Below are positions 19,201 through 25,623 of a stretch of DNA of 64,000 nt, in pieces (the stretch's first letter is position 1; each line of letters begins with the position of its first letter). The notes beneath the pieces are model-generated. The model did not search any database. It was not told where the DNA came from and saw only the letters and a list, made by a program, of their open reading frames with translations. The DNA is taken from positions 2,356,001 to 2,420,000 of the forward strand of contig NZ_CP034444.1 in assembly GCF_003952385.1 (NCBI RefSeq), written 5' to 3'. The DNA is from Mesorhizobium sp. M1D.F.Ca.ET.043.01.1.1 (GTDB taxonomy: Bacteria; Pseudomonadota; Alphaproteobacteria; Rhizobiales; Rhizobiaceae). A program made the position numbers and the translations under genes.

Positions 19201-21267
19201 GCCGCCGGCACGGTGACGCTGACGCAGTATCAGCAGATCGATCATCTGCCGGAGAGCCTCGACACCACCAACAACAACGCCCACATCGACCTTGGCAATG
19301 GCCTGGTGACGCTGTCGGCGACGGCGACGGTGACCGACGGCGACCATGACCAGGCGACCTCGACGGTCAGCACCGATCTCGGCGGCAACATCGGCTTCGA
19401 CGACGACATCCCGTCGGTAACGGTGACCGCGGCTCCGGCGACCAAAGTCGCGCTTGATGAGACGGCGACCTCGAGCAGCGTCGCCACGATCGACACCGGC
19501 GCGATCGTGAAGGGCGACGATCCCGACGTATCGGGTTCGGGCTACATCTCGACGGCGACGAGCGTTGGAGCTCTGGTGACGGGCAACGCGGCGTTCGGAG
19601 CGGATGGCCCGGCAGCCTCTGGCAACACCACCTATGCGCTGACGGTGACGAACACCAATTCGGGCCTGACGCTGACCGACGGCTCGGCGATCGTCCTGCA
19701 GCAATTGGCCAATGGCACGGTTGTCGGTGTCGTGTCGGGCGGCGCCTTCGACGGCCAGGCGGCTTTTGCGATGACGATCAATGCCGCGACGGGCGCGGTC
19801 ATGGTCGAGCAGTATCTGTCGCTGGACCATCCGGCCGAAGCGACGGCCGCCAACAGCTTCAACAGCTATGACGAGACCCTGACACTGGCCAGTGGTAGCC
19901 TCGGCGTGACGGTCACCGTCACGGACGGCGACCACGACATGGCGACGAGCAACACCGCCGACGTGTCGAACCAGATCACCTTCGACGACGACGGGCCGAC
20001 CTTCACGCATATCCAGAACGCGATCGTCGCCAATCAGGACAACAACGTCGTGACCGGCACGCATGACCTTGCCTTCGGTGCCGATGGCGAGACGTCGATT
20101 GAGATCACACCGCTCACCAACATCACCGGCGTGACATACCTGCCTGTCGTCCACAACGTCGACGGCTCGTCGGACCTGATCGCGCAGGTGAACGGATCGA
20201 ATTTCTTCGATCTGAAGGTTAACCCGGACGGCACCTATACGTTTACCCTGATCGAGTCACGCCCTGTTGCCGACCAGACGTTCAATTTCGCCGGCGTAGC
20301 CGGTTCCCAGGGCACGTCGCAGTTCACCCTTGGAGATGCGACGTTCAACGCAATTGATACCAACAACAATGGCAGCATCGGCAGTACGGAAATACTGAAA
20401 CCTACCAGCAACGGTTTCGGCGTCGGAAATGGAAATCTGGACACGGGAGAGCAGTTCAAAGTCACCTTCGCAACGGGGATCGACAAGCTGAGCTTCTTCG
20501 TGGAACACGAAGCCGCCGGCGCTTTCACCATGACCTACACCACCGACACAGGCCTGACGGGCACTGTCACCGCCACTGTGGACGGCTGGCTCACTATCGA
20601 TCCGACAGGTGATTTCAACTCCATCACGTTCACCGTTACGGACGGCAAGGCCAAGTTCGACAATTTCGCTTACTCGAAGCTCATCCTGCCATCGGATCAG
20701 ACGTTCAACTTCTCCGTTTCCGGTGTGGACGGAGACGGCGATCATTCCGCGTCGCAGACCTTGTCCGTCACCACCTTGGGCGAACACCCGGCGGGTACCC
20801 CGATCAATGGAACGGCGGGCGATGACGCCATAGCGGGCACGTCCGGCAACGACACCATTTACGGGCTTGCCGGCCATGACACTCTCTATGGCGGTGCCGG
20901 TGACGACGTCCTAATCGGCGGTCTCGGCCATGACACCATGACCGGCGGCACAGGCGCCGACACCTTCAAGCTCGATCAGCTCGAACTGAACATAAAGGAC
21001 CTCATCACCGACTACCACGGCGCCGGTCCTGGCGGCGAAGGCGACAAGATCGACCTGAGTTCGCTGTTCGACACCGCGGTGGGCGGCAATATCGTCGACT
21101 ATGTGCACTATGACGCCGGGACGAAGACGCTGAGCGTGGACACCAACGGCACCACCGGCGGCGCCAACTTCGTGGATGTCGCCGTGCTGCAGAACGGACC
21201 TGCCGCCGGCACGATCAACATCCTTTACGACGATACCAACCACGTACAGCACACGGCCACGATTTAG
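13252..21267 (+). CDS. Giant RTX/VCBS-type repeat adhesin secreted by a type I system
   Basis: A 2671-residue acidic repeat protein. Residues 1-110 are Ala-rich with a candidate LapG site AAAG (81-84). Residues about 108-170 form a compact VVKLPANVSIDNIK segment that may be the retention module. Then come VCBS/cadherin-like domains (VTDTDGDT, IKDGDGDTS motifs), two 274-residue modules (650-923, 924-1197) and five near-identical 172-residue repeats (1198-2057). A canonical EF-hand loop lies at 2369-2380. RTX nonapeptides (GGAGDD, GGTGAD) at about 2517-2570 and a type I C-terminal domain follow. It probably mediates attachment and biofilm, held on the surface until cleaved. The exporter lies upstream and the protease is divergent. 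Confidence 0.9.
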   Translation: MTTSIEFDTVSNSWDENATAGEHPISGVQVAQATGGQAAPAGEPVPVDVGSGAPAQGAANAQNAQGADKPAADANAPASNAAAGNAPAANAAASNVPHEYHADAGNVVKLPANVSIDNIKVDGHNLVLVQPDGSEIVIKDGALNVPTFIIGDVEVPRVALIAALESSHVDVAFGADGSISAGGNGSPSSAGGNFSVPPGGIGDGFGLTALLPPTALQFGLLDRRELFPSIAPDKGVSVVAVSLLSPDEAASETGLNGGPQQSPGSDAPSNAETSSIGTITIDAPDGIGSIVINGVTVTGAGQQIPGQFGYLTIVSLDPNTGAIEYNYTVTESVTHPEHTNGYDPNDTVPDHFSITVTDTDGDTASTTFAVAIIDDVPTAIADTDSLAAGQVGPATGNVLVGGTDAGDTNTTDGVADTQGADGATVVGVAKGTTNADLDDASTLDVQVQGAYGKLTLHSDGSYTYVRDANTPGGVNDVFTYTIKDGDGDTSHATLTISIGNSTPEISDLTPEANGGDVIVNEDDLLASRGPGESDGSDASKESTTQGGTFTIHSPDGVASLNIGGHDFITDGVFTAGSFTTALGNTLTVTAYNAATGEVTYTYTLVDNEAHDPIQGTNSLFESFDVTLTDLDGQSANSTLSVNIVDDVPTASTEAPQNVAEGATITGTLDFVAGADGATVTHINGTPLVFGQDGYSQSIDIGDGSIKVKADGSYSFTADNPVIGTGAASATYTVTDSDGDTSTAGMSFVVTDANHPTTGTAAAAVDDDGLAGGNPASTTGDINANIGDADGPASSEASFSGTLGGSVGGDGAGANGFSFAGLNGTTGTVGVENVSYSWDAGTNTLTATTTSGDRIGTALFTVHVTDPATGTYTVTLLDNVLHAGGPNDENAIDPTTSLTYTITDADNSSTTGTLTVTFDDDAPTASTEAPQNVAEGGTITGTLDFVAGADGATVTHINGTLLVFGQDGYSQSIDIGDGSIKVKADGSYSFTADSSVAGTGAASATYTVTDGDGDTATAGISFVVTDANTPTSGSATATVDDDGLAGGNPASTTGDINANVGDADGPASSESSFSGTLGGSVGGDGAGANGFSFATLNGTSGTVGQENVTYSWDAGTNTLTATTTSGDRIGTALFTVHVTDPATGAYTVTLLDNVLQAQGPNDENNATVNLGYVITDADGSTAPGTLTITFNDDAPTASVGTVNDAAITLVTQDAQTIGPASDTASASFAAAFLAAVTPSYGADGAGSTVISNYTLNVTNSVSGLTSQGEAITLVKVGNDIIGQTASHGDIFKISVDAAGTVTLTQYQQIDHLPESLDTTNNNAHIDLGNGLVTLSATATVTDGDHDQATSTVSTDLGGNIGFDDDIPSLTVGTVADAAITLVTQDAQTIGPASDTASASFAAAFLAAVTPSYGADGAGSTVISNYTLNVTNSASGLTSQGEAITLVKVGNDIIGQTASHGDIFKISVDAAGTVTLTQYQQIDHLPESLDTTNNNAHIDLGNGLVTLSATATVTDGDHDQATSTVSTDLGGNIGFDDDIPSLTVGTVADAAITLVTQDAQTIGPASDTASASFAAAFLAAVTPSYGADGAGSTVISNYTLNVTNSVSGLTSQGEAITLVKVGNDIIGQTASHGDIFKISVDAAGTVTLTQYQQIDHLPESLDTTNNNAHIDLGNGLVTLSATATVTDGDHDQATSTVSTDLGGNIGFDDDIPSLTVGTVADAAITLVTQDAQTIGPASDTASASFAAAFLAAVTPSYGADGAGSTVISNYTLNVTNSASGLTSQGEAITLVKVGNDIIGQTASHGDIFKISVDAAGTVTLTQYQQIDHLPESLDTTNNNAHIDLGNGLVTLSATATVTDGDHDQATSTVSTDLGGNIGFDDDIPSLTVGTVADAAITLVTQDAQTIGPASDTASASFAAAFLAAVTPSYGADGAGSTVISNYTLNVTNSASGLTSQGEAITLVKVGNDIIGQTASHGDIFKISVDAAGTVTLTQYQQIDHLPESLDTTNNNAHIDLGNGLVTLSATATVTDGDHDQATSTVSTDLGGNIGFDDDIPSVTVTAAPATKVALDETATSSSVATIDTGAIVKGDDPDVSGSGYISTATSVGALVTGNAAFGADGPAASGNTTYALTVTNTNSGLTLTDGSAIVLQQLANGTVVGVVSGGAFDGQAAFAMTINAATGAVMVEQYLSLDHPAEATAANSFNSYDETLTLASGSLGVTVTVTDGDHDMATSNTADVSNQITFDDDGPTFTHIQNAIVANQDNNVVTGTHDLAFGADGETSIEITPLTNITGVTYLPVVHNVDGSSDLIAQVNGSNFFDLKVNPDGTYTFTLIESRPVADQTFNFAGVAGSQGTSQFTLGDATFNAIDTNNNGSIGSTEILKPTSNGFGVGNGNLDTGEQFKVTFATGIDKLSFFVEHEAAGAFTMTYTTDTGLTGTVTATVDGWLTIDPTGDFNSITFTVTDGKAKFDNFAYSKLILPSDQTFNFSVSGVDGDGDHSASQTLSVTTLGEHPAGTPINGTAGDDAIAGTSGNDTIYGLAGHDTLYGGAGDDVLIGGLGHDTMTGGTGADTFKLDQLELNIKDLITDYHGAGPGGEGDKIDLSSLFDTAVGGNIVDYVHYDAGTKTLSVDTNGTTGGANFVDVAVLQNGPAAGTINILYDDTNHVQHTATI
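15199..16842 (+). repeat. Two tandem 822-bp adhesin modules
   Basis: Units 15199-16020 and 16021-16842 each encode about 274 residues beginning ASTEAPQNVAEG. They contain GDGSIKVKADGSYSF and GDRIGTALFTVHVTDP. They are closely similar, with divergence greatest at the end of the second unit, so they are older than the 516-bp repeats. Confidence 0.85.
16843..19422 (+). repeat. Five tandem 516-bp adhesin repeats
   Basis: Units start at 16843, 17359, 17875, 18391 and 18907. Each encodes 172 residues beginning VGTV-DAAITLVTQDAQ. Apart from the first unit's edge, they differ by only a few bases. One is the Val/Ala change in NSVSGL or NSASGL (order V, A, V, A, A). Others are single silent changes such as ctagcg in unit 2 and gatctc in unit 5. 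Near-identity implies recent expansion or homogenisation. Confidence 0.95.
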
Positions 21268-21285
21268 CACTTATGCGTGGCCGTG
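21252..21285 (+). terminator. Hairpin spanning the adhesin stop codon
   Basis: Perfect 10-bp arms CACGGCCACG (21252-21261) and CGTGGCCGTG (21276-21285) enclose a 14-base loop containing the TAG stop. There is no T-run after it, so it may be a weak terminator or an mRNA-stabilising hairpin. Confidence 0.5.
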
Positions 21286-21339
21286 CTTCCATGCTATGCA
21301 TTAGCGAAGCTTGAATTGGTAATTTGGAGAGGGACTTAC

Positions 21340-21708
21340 ATGAAGCGTGGTGCAAGATTTCTGGCTTCGGCCACGGCTCTGCTCTTGGCCGGATCGACGG
21401 GCTTTGCCGCCGACATCATCGGCGAGCCGGCGGTGAACTATTGCCGCACCGTCGGCACCTCCGACCTGGTGCTGACCGACAATATGGTCGAGCTCAAGGA
21501 CAAGGTGGTGAAGCTGATGGACGACTCCATCTCCGTCGCCAACAGCCCGGAATGGATCAACTCGTCGCGCCCCGCCTTCGTCTGGGCATCGGAAGCCAAG
21601 GTCGCCTGCGGCAAGGCCTATGGCTACCTCAAGACGAACTACAAGGACGAGGACTATCTGAACAAGTGCGAGTGCTTCCACGACCGCATGGTCGAGTACA
21701 TGCACTGA
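21340..21708 (+). CDS. Small secreted cysteine-containing protein of unknown function
   Basis: 122 residues. ATG 21340 is preceded by GGAGAGGGA. A clear signal peptide (MKRGARFLASATALLLAGSTGFAA) predicts export. The mature part has four Cys (one in VNYCRTVG, one in KVACGKAYG, two in KCECFHD) that could form two disulphides in the periplasm. I do not recognise a family. It follows the adhesin by 72 bases and precedes the lipoprotein, so it may belong to the surface island; nothing shows its role. Confidence 0.7.
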   Translation: MKRGARFLASATALLLAGSTGFAADIIGEPAVNYCRTVGTSDLVLTDNMVELKDKVVKLMDDSISVANSPEWINSSRPAFVWASEAKVACGKAYGYLKTNYKDEDYLNKCECFHDRMVEYMH

Positions 21709-21736
21709 GCCGACGGGCGAACGCCGACCGGCTGCG

Positions 21737-23257
21737 ATGATGGCCATGAGAGCCTGGGCGGAGGCGGCCGCCTCCGCGCGCCCGGCGCTGGATGCCACGC
21801 ATGCCGGCGCGGCGCGGCTTTTCCGACGCGAGTGTTCGCGAGCCTTGGGGCAGTTCATCGTTTCACGGAAACGCCGAACTGCTATAACTGTTTGTTTTGA
21901 CGCAATTCCGGACGGAAAACCGCTGCGCACTTTTCCTGGAATTGCTATTGGTTCTTGCGCAATTCCGGACGGAAAACCGCTGCGCACTTTTCCTGGAATT
22001 GCTATTTGTTCCTGCGCAATTCCGGACGGAAAACCGCTGCGCACTTTTCCTGGAATTGCTGTGGCGCTCGCATTTGCCGTTGTCGCGGCGGCCTCCGGCT
22101 GCCAGTCGAAGAACGGCGCATCGGAGGTGCTGGATCCTTCGGCGATCGCCGCGCCGGCAAACCAGGCCGCGAACCCCGCCGCGGCGCCCGCGCAGCTGAC
22201 CGCAAGTTCGGCAGCCACCGCCCCCAAGGGAAACCTGACGCTCGGCACCGGCTCGACGAAGATAGCGATGCTGCTGCCGCTCTCGGCCCCGGGGAGCGCG
22301 GGCGAGAACGGCCGAAAGATGTATGACGCGGCGCGGCTGGCGATGAGCGATCTCGGCGACAAGCTGGTTACGCTGACGATCGAGGACACGCGCGGCGACA
22401 GCGGCTACGCCAAGGACCTGGCGGTGAAGGCGATCACCTCGGGCGGCGTGAAGATCGTCATCGGGCCGGCCGAGCTCGCGGCGGCGCAACAGCTTGCCAA
22501 GCTCTCCGGCACGCAGCGGCCGCCGGTGCTGGCGTTGGCCGACAATTTCGCCGGCGGCCCGGGCGTCTATTCAGTGCGGCTGAGCGAGGCCGACAGCGCG
22601 GCCGCGGGCGCGGCCGCCGTCGCCAGCAAGGGCGCCAAGAAATTCGTTCTCATGATGCCGGCAGGGGCGAGCGGCGGCGCCATCGAGGCCAGGGTGAGCA
22701 ACGCGCTCAGCATCTATGGCGCGACGCTCGCCGTGACGCTCCCCTATTCGGCGTCGGACGGCGCGAAGGCGGTGTCCGACATGGGCTCGCTGGTCGAGGC
22801 GCCCGACGCCGTCGTCGTCGCCAGCGGCGACGGCAACCCGACACCCGTGCTCGCGGCGCTGAAGGCGAAAGGCATTCCGGGCAAGGCGGTGAGCCTGATC
22901 GGCACCGACCGCTGGCTCGAGCGCCCGATCGATCCGCTCTATGAGGGCGCCTATATAGCGACGCTCGACCAGAGCGAGACCGGGCCGATCGCCGACCGTT
23001 TCAAGGCGACCTACAACTATCAGCCCGACGTCAACGTCGCCTACGCCTATGACATGGTGGCGCTGACGGCCGGCATAGCGAGCTCGGTCGGCCCGAACGG
23101 TTTCTCCAAACAGGTGTTGGAGAATACGAGCGGGTTCCGCGGCTCGACCGGGCTGTTCCGCTTCCGCGCCGACGGCTCGAGCCAAAGATCGATGCCGTTT
23201 TTTAAGGTGGAAAAGGGTAGACTGAAGCTGGTGGAGAAACAGACCTCGGGGTTTTGA
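21737..23257 (+). CDS. LpoA-like periplasmic-binding lipoprotein (penicillin-binding-protein-activator type)
   Basis: The mature protein starts at a lipobox (AAASGC, Cys near codon 122 of the open frame). It continues as a type I periplasmic-binding fold: KIAMLLPLSAPGSAGENGRKMYDAARLAM, GGVKIVIGPAELAAAQQLAK, and a C-terminal VNVAYAYDMVALTAG. Proteins of this kind are annotated as penicillin-binding protein activators or ABC substrate-binding lipoproteins. The frame stays open to ATG 21737, but codons about 56-110 are a triplicated palindromic element (IPDGKPLRTFPGIA three times) that replaces the expected signal-peptide start. The true start is uncertain; GTG 22061 directly before the hydrophobic stretch is possible. 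Confidence 0.65.
   Translation: MMAMRAWAEAAASARPALDATHAGAARLFRRECSRALGQFIVSRKRRTAITVCFDAIPDGKPLRTFPGIAIGSCAIPDGKPLRTFPGIAICSCAIPDGKPLRTFPGIAVALAFAVVAAASGCQSKNGASEVLDPSAIAAPANQAANPAAAPAQLTASSAATAPKGNLTLGTGSTKIAMLLPLSAPGSAGENGRKMYDAARLAMSDLGDKLVTLTIEDTRGDSGYAKDLAVKAITSGGVKIVIGPAELAAAQQLAKLSGTQRPPVLALADNFAGGPGVYSVRLSEADSAAAGAAAVASKGAKKFVLMMPAGASGGAIEARVSNALSIYGATLAVTLPYSASDGAKAVSDMGSLVEAPDAVVVASGDGNPTPVLAALKAKGIPGKAVSLIGTDRWLERPIDPLYEGAYIATLDQSETGPIADRFKATYNYQPDVNVAYAYDMVALTAGIASSVGPNGFSKQVLENTSGFRGSTGLFRFRADGSSQRSMPFFKVEKGRLKLVEKQTSGF
21850..22060. repeat. Family A palindromic element with tri-tandem 57-bp unit, in frame within a lipoprotein gene
   Basis: The first hairpin (CAGTTC 21851-21856 with GAACTG 21876-21881, inner GTTTC/GAAAC) is followed by three copies of the second hairpin, starting at 21902, 21959 and 22016. 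The exact 57-bp period equals 19 codons. The reading frame is preserved through all three copies. The unduplicated element is at 26690-26793. Confidence 0.9.
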
Positions 23258-23278
23258 CTTTACTGGGGTGGTGGGTCG

Positions 23279-23458
23279 TTGGATTTTCTTAGAAAGCTTC
23301 TCATTTTGGCTGTTGTCGGCGCGGTCGGGGCCGGTGCCGTCACGCTCATCGAACGGCTGATGTTCGAGACGCCGCGACCAACCGTCTCCGGCGAACCGCC
23401 ACCCCTGCCCGTCATCAAGAAAAAGCCGGTGCGGCGATGGAAATGGCGCCTGACATAG
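23279..23458 (+). CDS. Small single-span membrane protein, hypothetical
   Basis: A 59-residue frame from TTG 23279. A hydrophobic helix (FLRKLLILAVVGAVGAGAV) is followed by a Pro-rich and Lys/Arg-rich tail (PPPLPVIKKKPVRRWKW). A GGGGTGG stretch could serve as ribosome site. The pattern looks like a genuine inner-membrane anchor peptide, but the start codon is weak and no family is recognised. Confidence 0.4.
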   Translation: MDFLRKLLILAVVGAVGAGAVTLIERLMFETPRPTVSGEPPPLPVIKKKPVRRWKWRLT

Positions 23459-23518
23459 CCGCGGAACGATCGCGGCTCTCAGCCTCCGCGAAGCTCGCAA
23501 CGAAGCCAGGGGGGAAGA

Positions 23519-24556
23519 GTGGACGTCTCTGAGGCGGTTCCGGCGAAGCACTTTCGCATCACAACCACTGGCGTGGCGGCCCTCTGCCTCATGTACGTAG
23601 CCGCGGCCATTGTAGTGGCGCCGGGAACGTATTTCGCGATGCTGACCGAATACACATTGAGGAAATATTCGCTTGCCATCCCTCTTTTCACACTGTTCGG
23701 GATGGCCGGCGCGGCAATCGTCTCTCGGCCGTCTTCACCTTTGACTTTCACGGTGGAGAAGCTGCGCCACCGTGGCAAAGGCGCGTTGATAGTGGTTGGC
23801 ATTTTCGTTCTTTGCGCCGCCGCGTTCTCCACAATCAAGCACGTCACACCACTCTACGTTCCTTTTTTTGCAGACCCTTTTTTGGCCCGGCTGGACGCTG
23901 CGATTCATGCGGGCGATCCATGGAGGCTGACGCATGCGGTTTTTCCCCCACAGTTGGAGCCCGGTCTGTTTATACTCTATGGGCCGGTCTGGTTCATCCA
24001 GATGGTCGGCATGGTTCTCGTGGCGGCCTTCACCAATGATGGCGCATATCGAGCTCGGTACTTTTTCTCATTGCTTCTCGTTGCTGTCATTCTCGGAAGC
24101 GTGATCAGGATTATCGGGTCTTCGGCCGGGCCGATCTTCTTTGAACGAATCGTCGGCAGCGATCGCTTTGATGAACTAATGTTCGTTCTTGCCGCGACCC
24201 CATCCGGCAAAGCGATGATTGCCACGTCGGACTATCTGTACACGTCTTACGCTCATCATCGCACTGTCTTCGGGACAGGCATAGCGGCGATGCCAAGCCT
24301 CCATGTGGCCGTGGCCTTGCTCAACGCTTTGTTTCTTTCGCGGTTCGGGCGAATAACCGGGTATTGGGGTTGGTTCTACTTTTCCGCGATTATGTTTGGC
24401 TCCGTATATTTCGGCTGGCACTATGCCATTGACGGCTACCTCTCGATCGTCGTGACCCTTTTGATATGGCGCTACAGCGGGCGCATCGGGGACGCCGCGA
24501 CCCGAGCCCGTCGAGATTGGCCCCTTCAGCCGAGATCGAAATCAGATCTCGCGTAA
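23519..24556 (+). CDS. PAP2-superfamily membrane protein (AUR1/inositol-phosphotransferase-like)
   Basis: A 345-residue polytopic membrane protein with GTG start at 23519. It carries the PAP2 catalytic motifs of the PAP2_3 branch: IAAMPSLHVAVALLNA (catalytic His) and YFGWHYAIDGYLS (second His and Asp). Family members act on lipid phosphates or transfer phospho-headgroups at the membrane surface. It is related to the two proteins encoded on the other strand at 24526-26663 and ends convergently with a 31-base overlap. The region is less GC-rich than its surroundings. Confidence 0.75.
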   Translation: MDVSEAVPAKHFRITTTGVAALCLMYVAAAIVVAPGTYFAMLTEYTLRKYSLAIPLFTLFGMAGAAIVSRPSSPLTFTVEKLRHRGKGALIVVGIFVLCAAAFSTIKHVTPLYVPFFADPFLARLDAAIHAGDPWRLTHAVFPPQLEPGLFILYGPVWFIQMVGMVLVAAFTNDGAYRARYFFSLLLVAVILGSVIRIIGSSAGPIFFERIVGSDRFDELMFVLAATPSGKAMIATSDYLYTSYAHHRTVFGTGIAAMPSLHVAVALLNALFLSRFGRITGYWGWFYFSAIMFGSVYFGWHYAIDGYLSIVVTLLIWRYSGRIGDAATRARRDWPLQPRSKSDLA

Positions 24557-25623
24557 CCTCCCGCAGCCATCCCCGGATCTTTTGAAAGCCGCGCCAGGAC
24601 CCAGATGACCGGCGTCGCCAGCATGGATGCGTAGCCGTCGACGGCATAGTGCCAAGCCAAATGCACGGCGCCCAATTGGATGGCGATCAGGAAGATCACG
24701 CCGGCCCAGCGCAGCACCCTGCCAAATCGCCACAGATAGATCGCGTTGAGCGTGGCCACTGCAACATGGAGCGAGGGGAAGGCGGATATACCGCTGCCCA
24801 GGCGCGGCCCGTCGAGGGCGGCGTTGGCAAGAAGAACCCCCTGCGCGTGCAGAGCCCACACGGGATAGACCGTGTTTGTCGCCTGAAGATATTTCATAAG
24901 TGGGGAGAACGTGTCATCGCCGTAGAAAGGTGTGATGAAGGCAGGTCCGACCGAAGCAAAGATGGTCGCTGCGGCGTTCCCCAGAAGCACCCAGGTCAGC
25001 ACAAACGCCACCAGATATTGCGACCGAAGACGCTTATCGCCCGTCGAGAAGGTGACGCAAAACAGCACGATGAGCATCACCACGAACCAAAGATTGTAGA
25101 GAAAGTTCAGGGCAAAGGTCAGCAGCCCGGCTCCGAGGAGAGGGTGCAGTATCTTCCAGGCGTCCTGGCCGCCATGGATCATCCTGTCGACGGCGATAAT
25201 TGCCGAGTCGGCATAGAAGGGTACTATCCTGCTGAGGCCGCCCTTCATGCTGGTGAAAAGGGAAAAGAAGACAGGCAGGATCAAGGCAACCGGCAAACCT
25301 ATGATGAGCCGATTGGGCAAGTCGTTTTCCAACAAGCGACGAACCAGACAAGGAAGCAGTCGCTCGGGCCGCTCAAGCATGACCCGCGTCGCAACGATGG
25401 CAAAGAGGATGCATGTAACTCCGCCCCCGAAGAGCAAGAATGGCTCGCTGTAGATCCGGGGATCGAGCGGAATTTGCCAATAGGCCGCAGCAAGGGCGAC
25501 CGCCACCGCATAAGCCGCCACCGTCACGAAGAACGGCCGATTGGCGTGCCAGACCTGCGAACAGACATGTGCAAGGCCGACCATCGGCATCTTCGGAGTT
25601 CGTGAGAAGAGCTTGGCGATCAT
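24526..25623 (-). CDS. PAP2-superfamily membrane protein, paralog 2
   Basis: 365 residues from ATG 25623. That ATG shares one base with the stop of the upstream paralog (TGATG), so the two are coupled; the frame upstream of it is not family-like. The catalytic motifs are GISAFPSLHVAVATL and HLAWHYAVDGYAS. Several membrane helices precede them (for example PVALILPVFFSLFTS). It is very similar to paralog 3 over the whole length, which indicates tandem duplication. Role in envelope lipid metabolism is inferred from the family. Confidence 0.75.
   Translation of the reverse strand: MIAKLFSRTPKMPMVGLAHVCSQVWHANRPFFVTVAAYAVAVALAAAYWQIPLDPRIYSEPFLLFGGGVTCILFAIVATRVMLERPERLLPCLVRRLLENDLPNRLIIGLPVALILPVFFSLFTSMKGGLSRIVPFYADSAIIAVDRMIHGGQDAWKILHPLLGAGLLTFALNFLYNLWFVVMLIVLFCVTFSTGDKRLRSQYLVAFVLTWVLLGNAAATIFASVGPAFITPFYGDDTFSPLMKYLQATNTVYPVWALHAQGVLLANAALDGPRLGSGISAFPSLHVAVATLNAIYLWRFGRVLRWAGVIFLIAIQLGAVHLAWHYAVDGYASMLATPVIWVLARLSKDPGMAAGGYARSDFDLG

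Noticed and set aside
16843..19422. Possible CRISPR-like array
   Set aside because: Repeats are 516 bp, contiguous and coding, with no spacers.
16459..20154. Series of minus-strand frames repeating every 516 bases (VAVGHRRRRRQRH...)
   Set aside because: These mirror the adhesin repeats and are Arg-rich nonsense in reverse; no separate gene.
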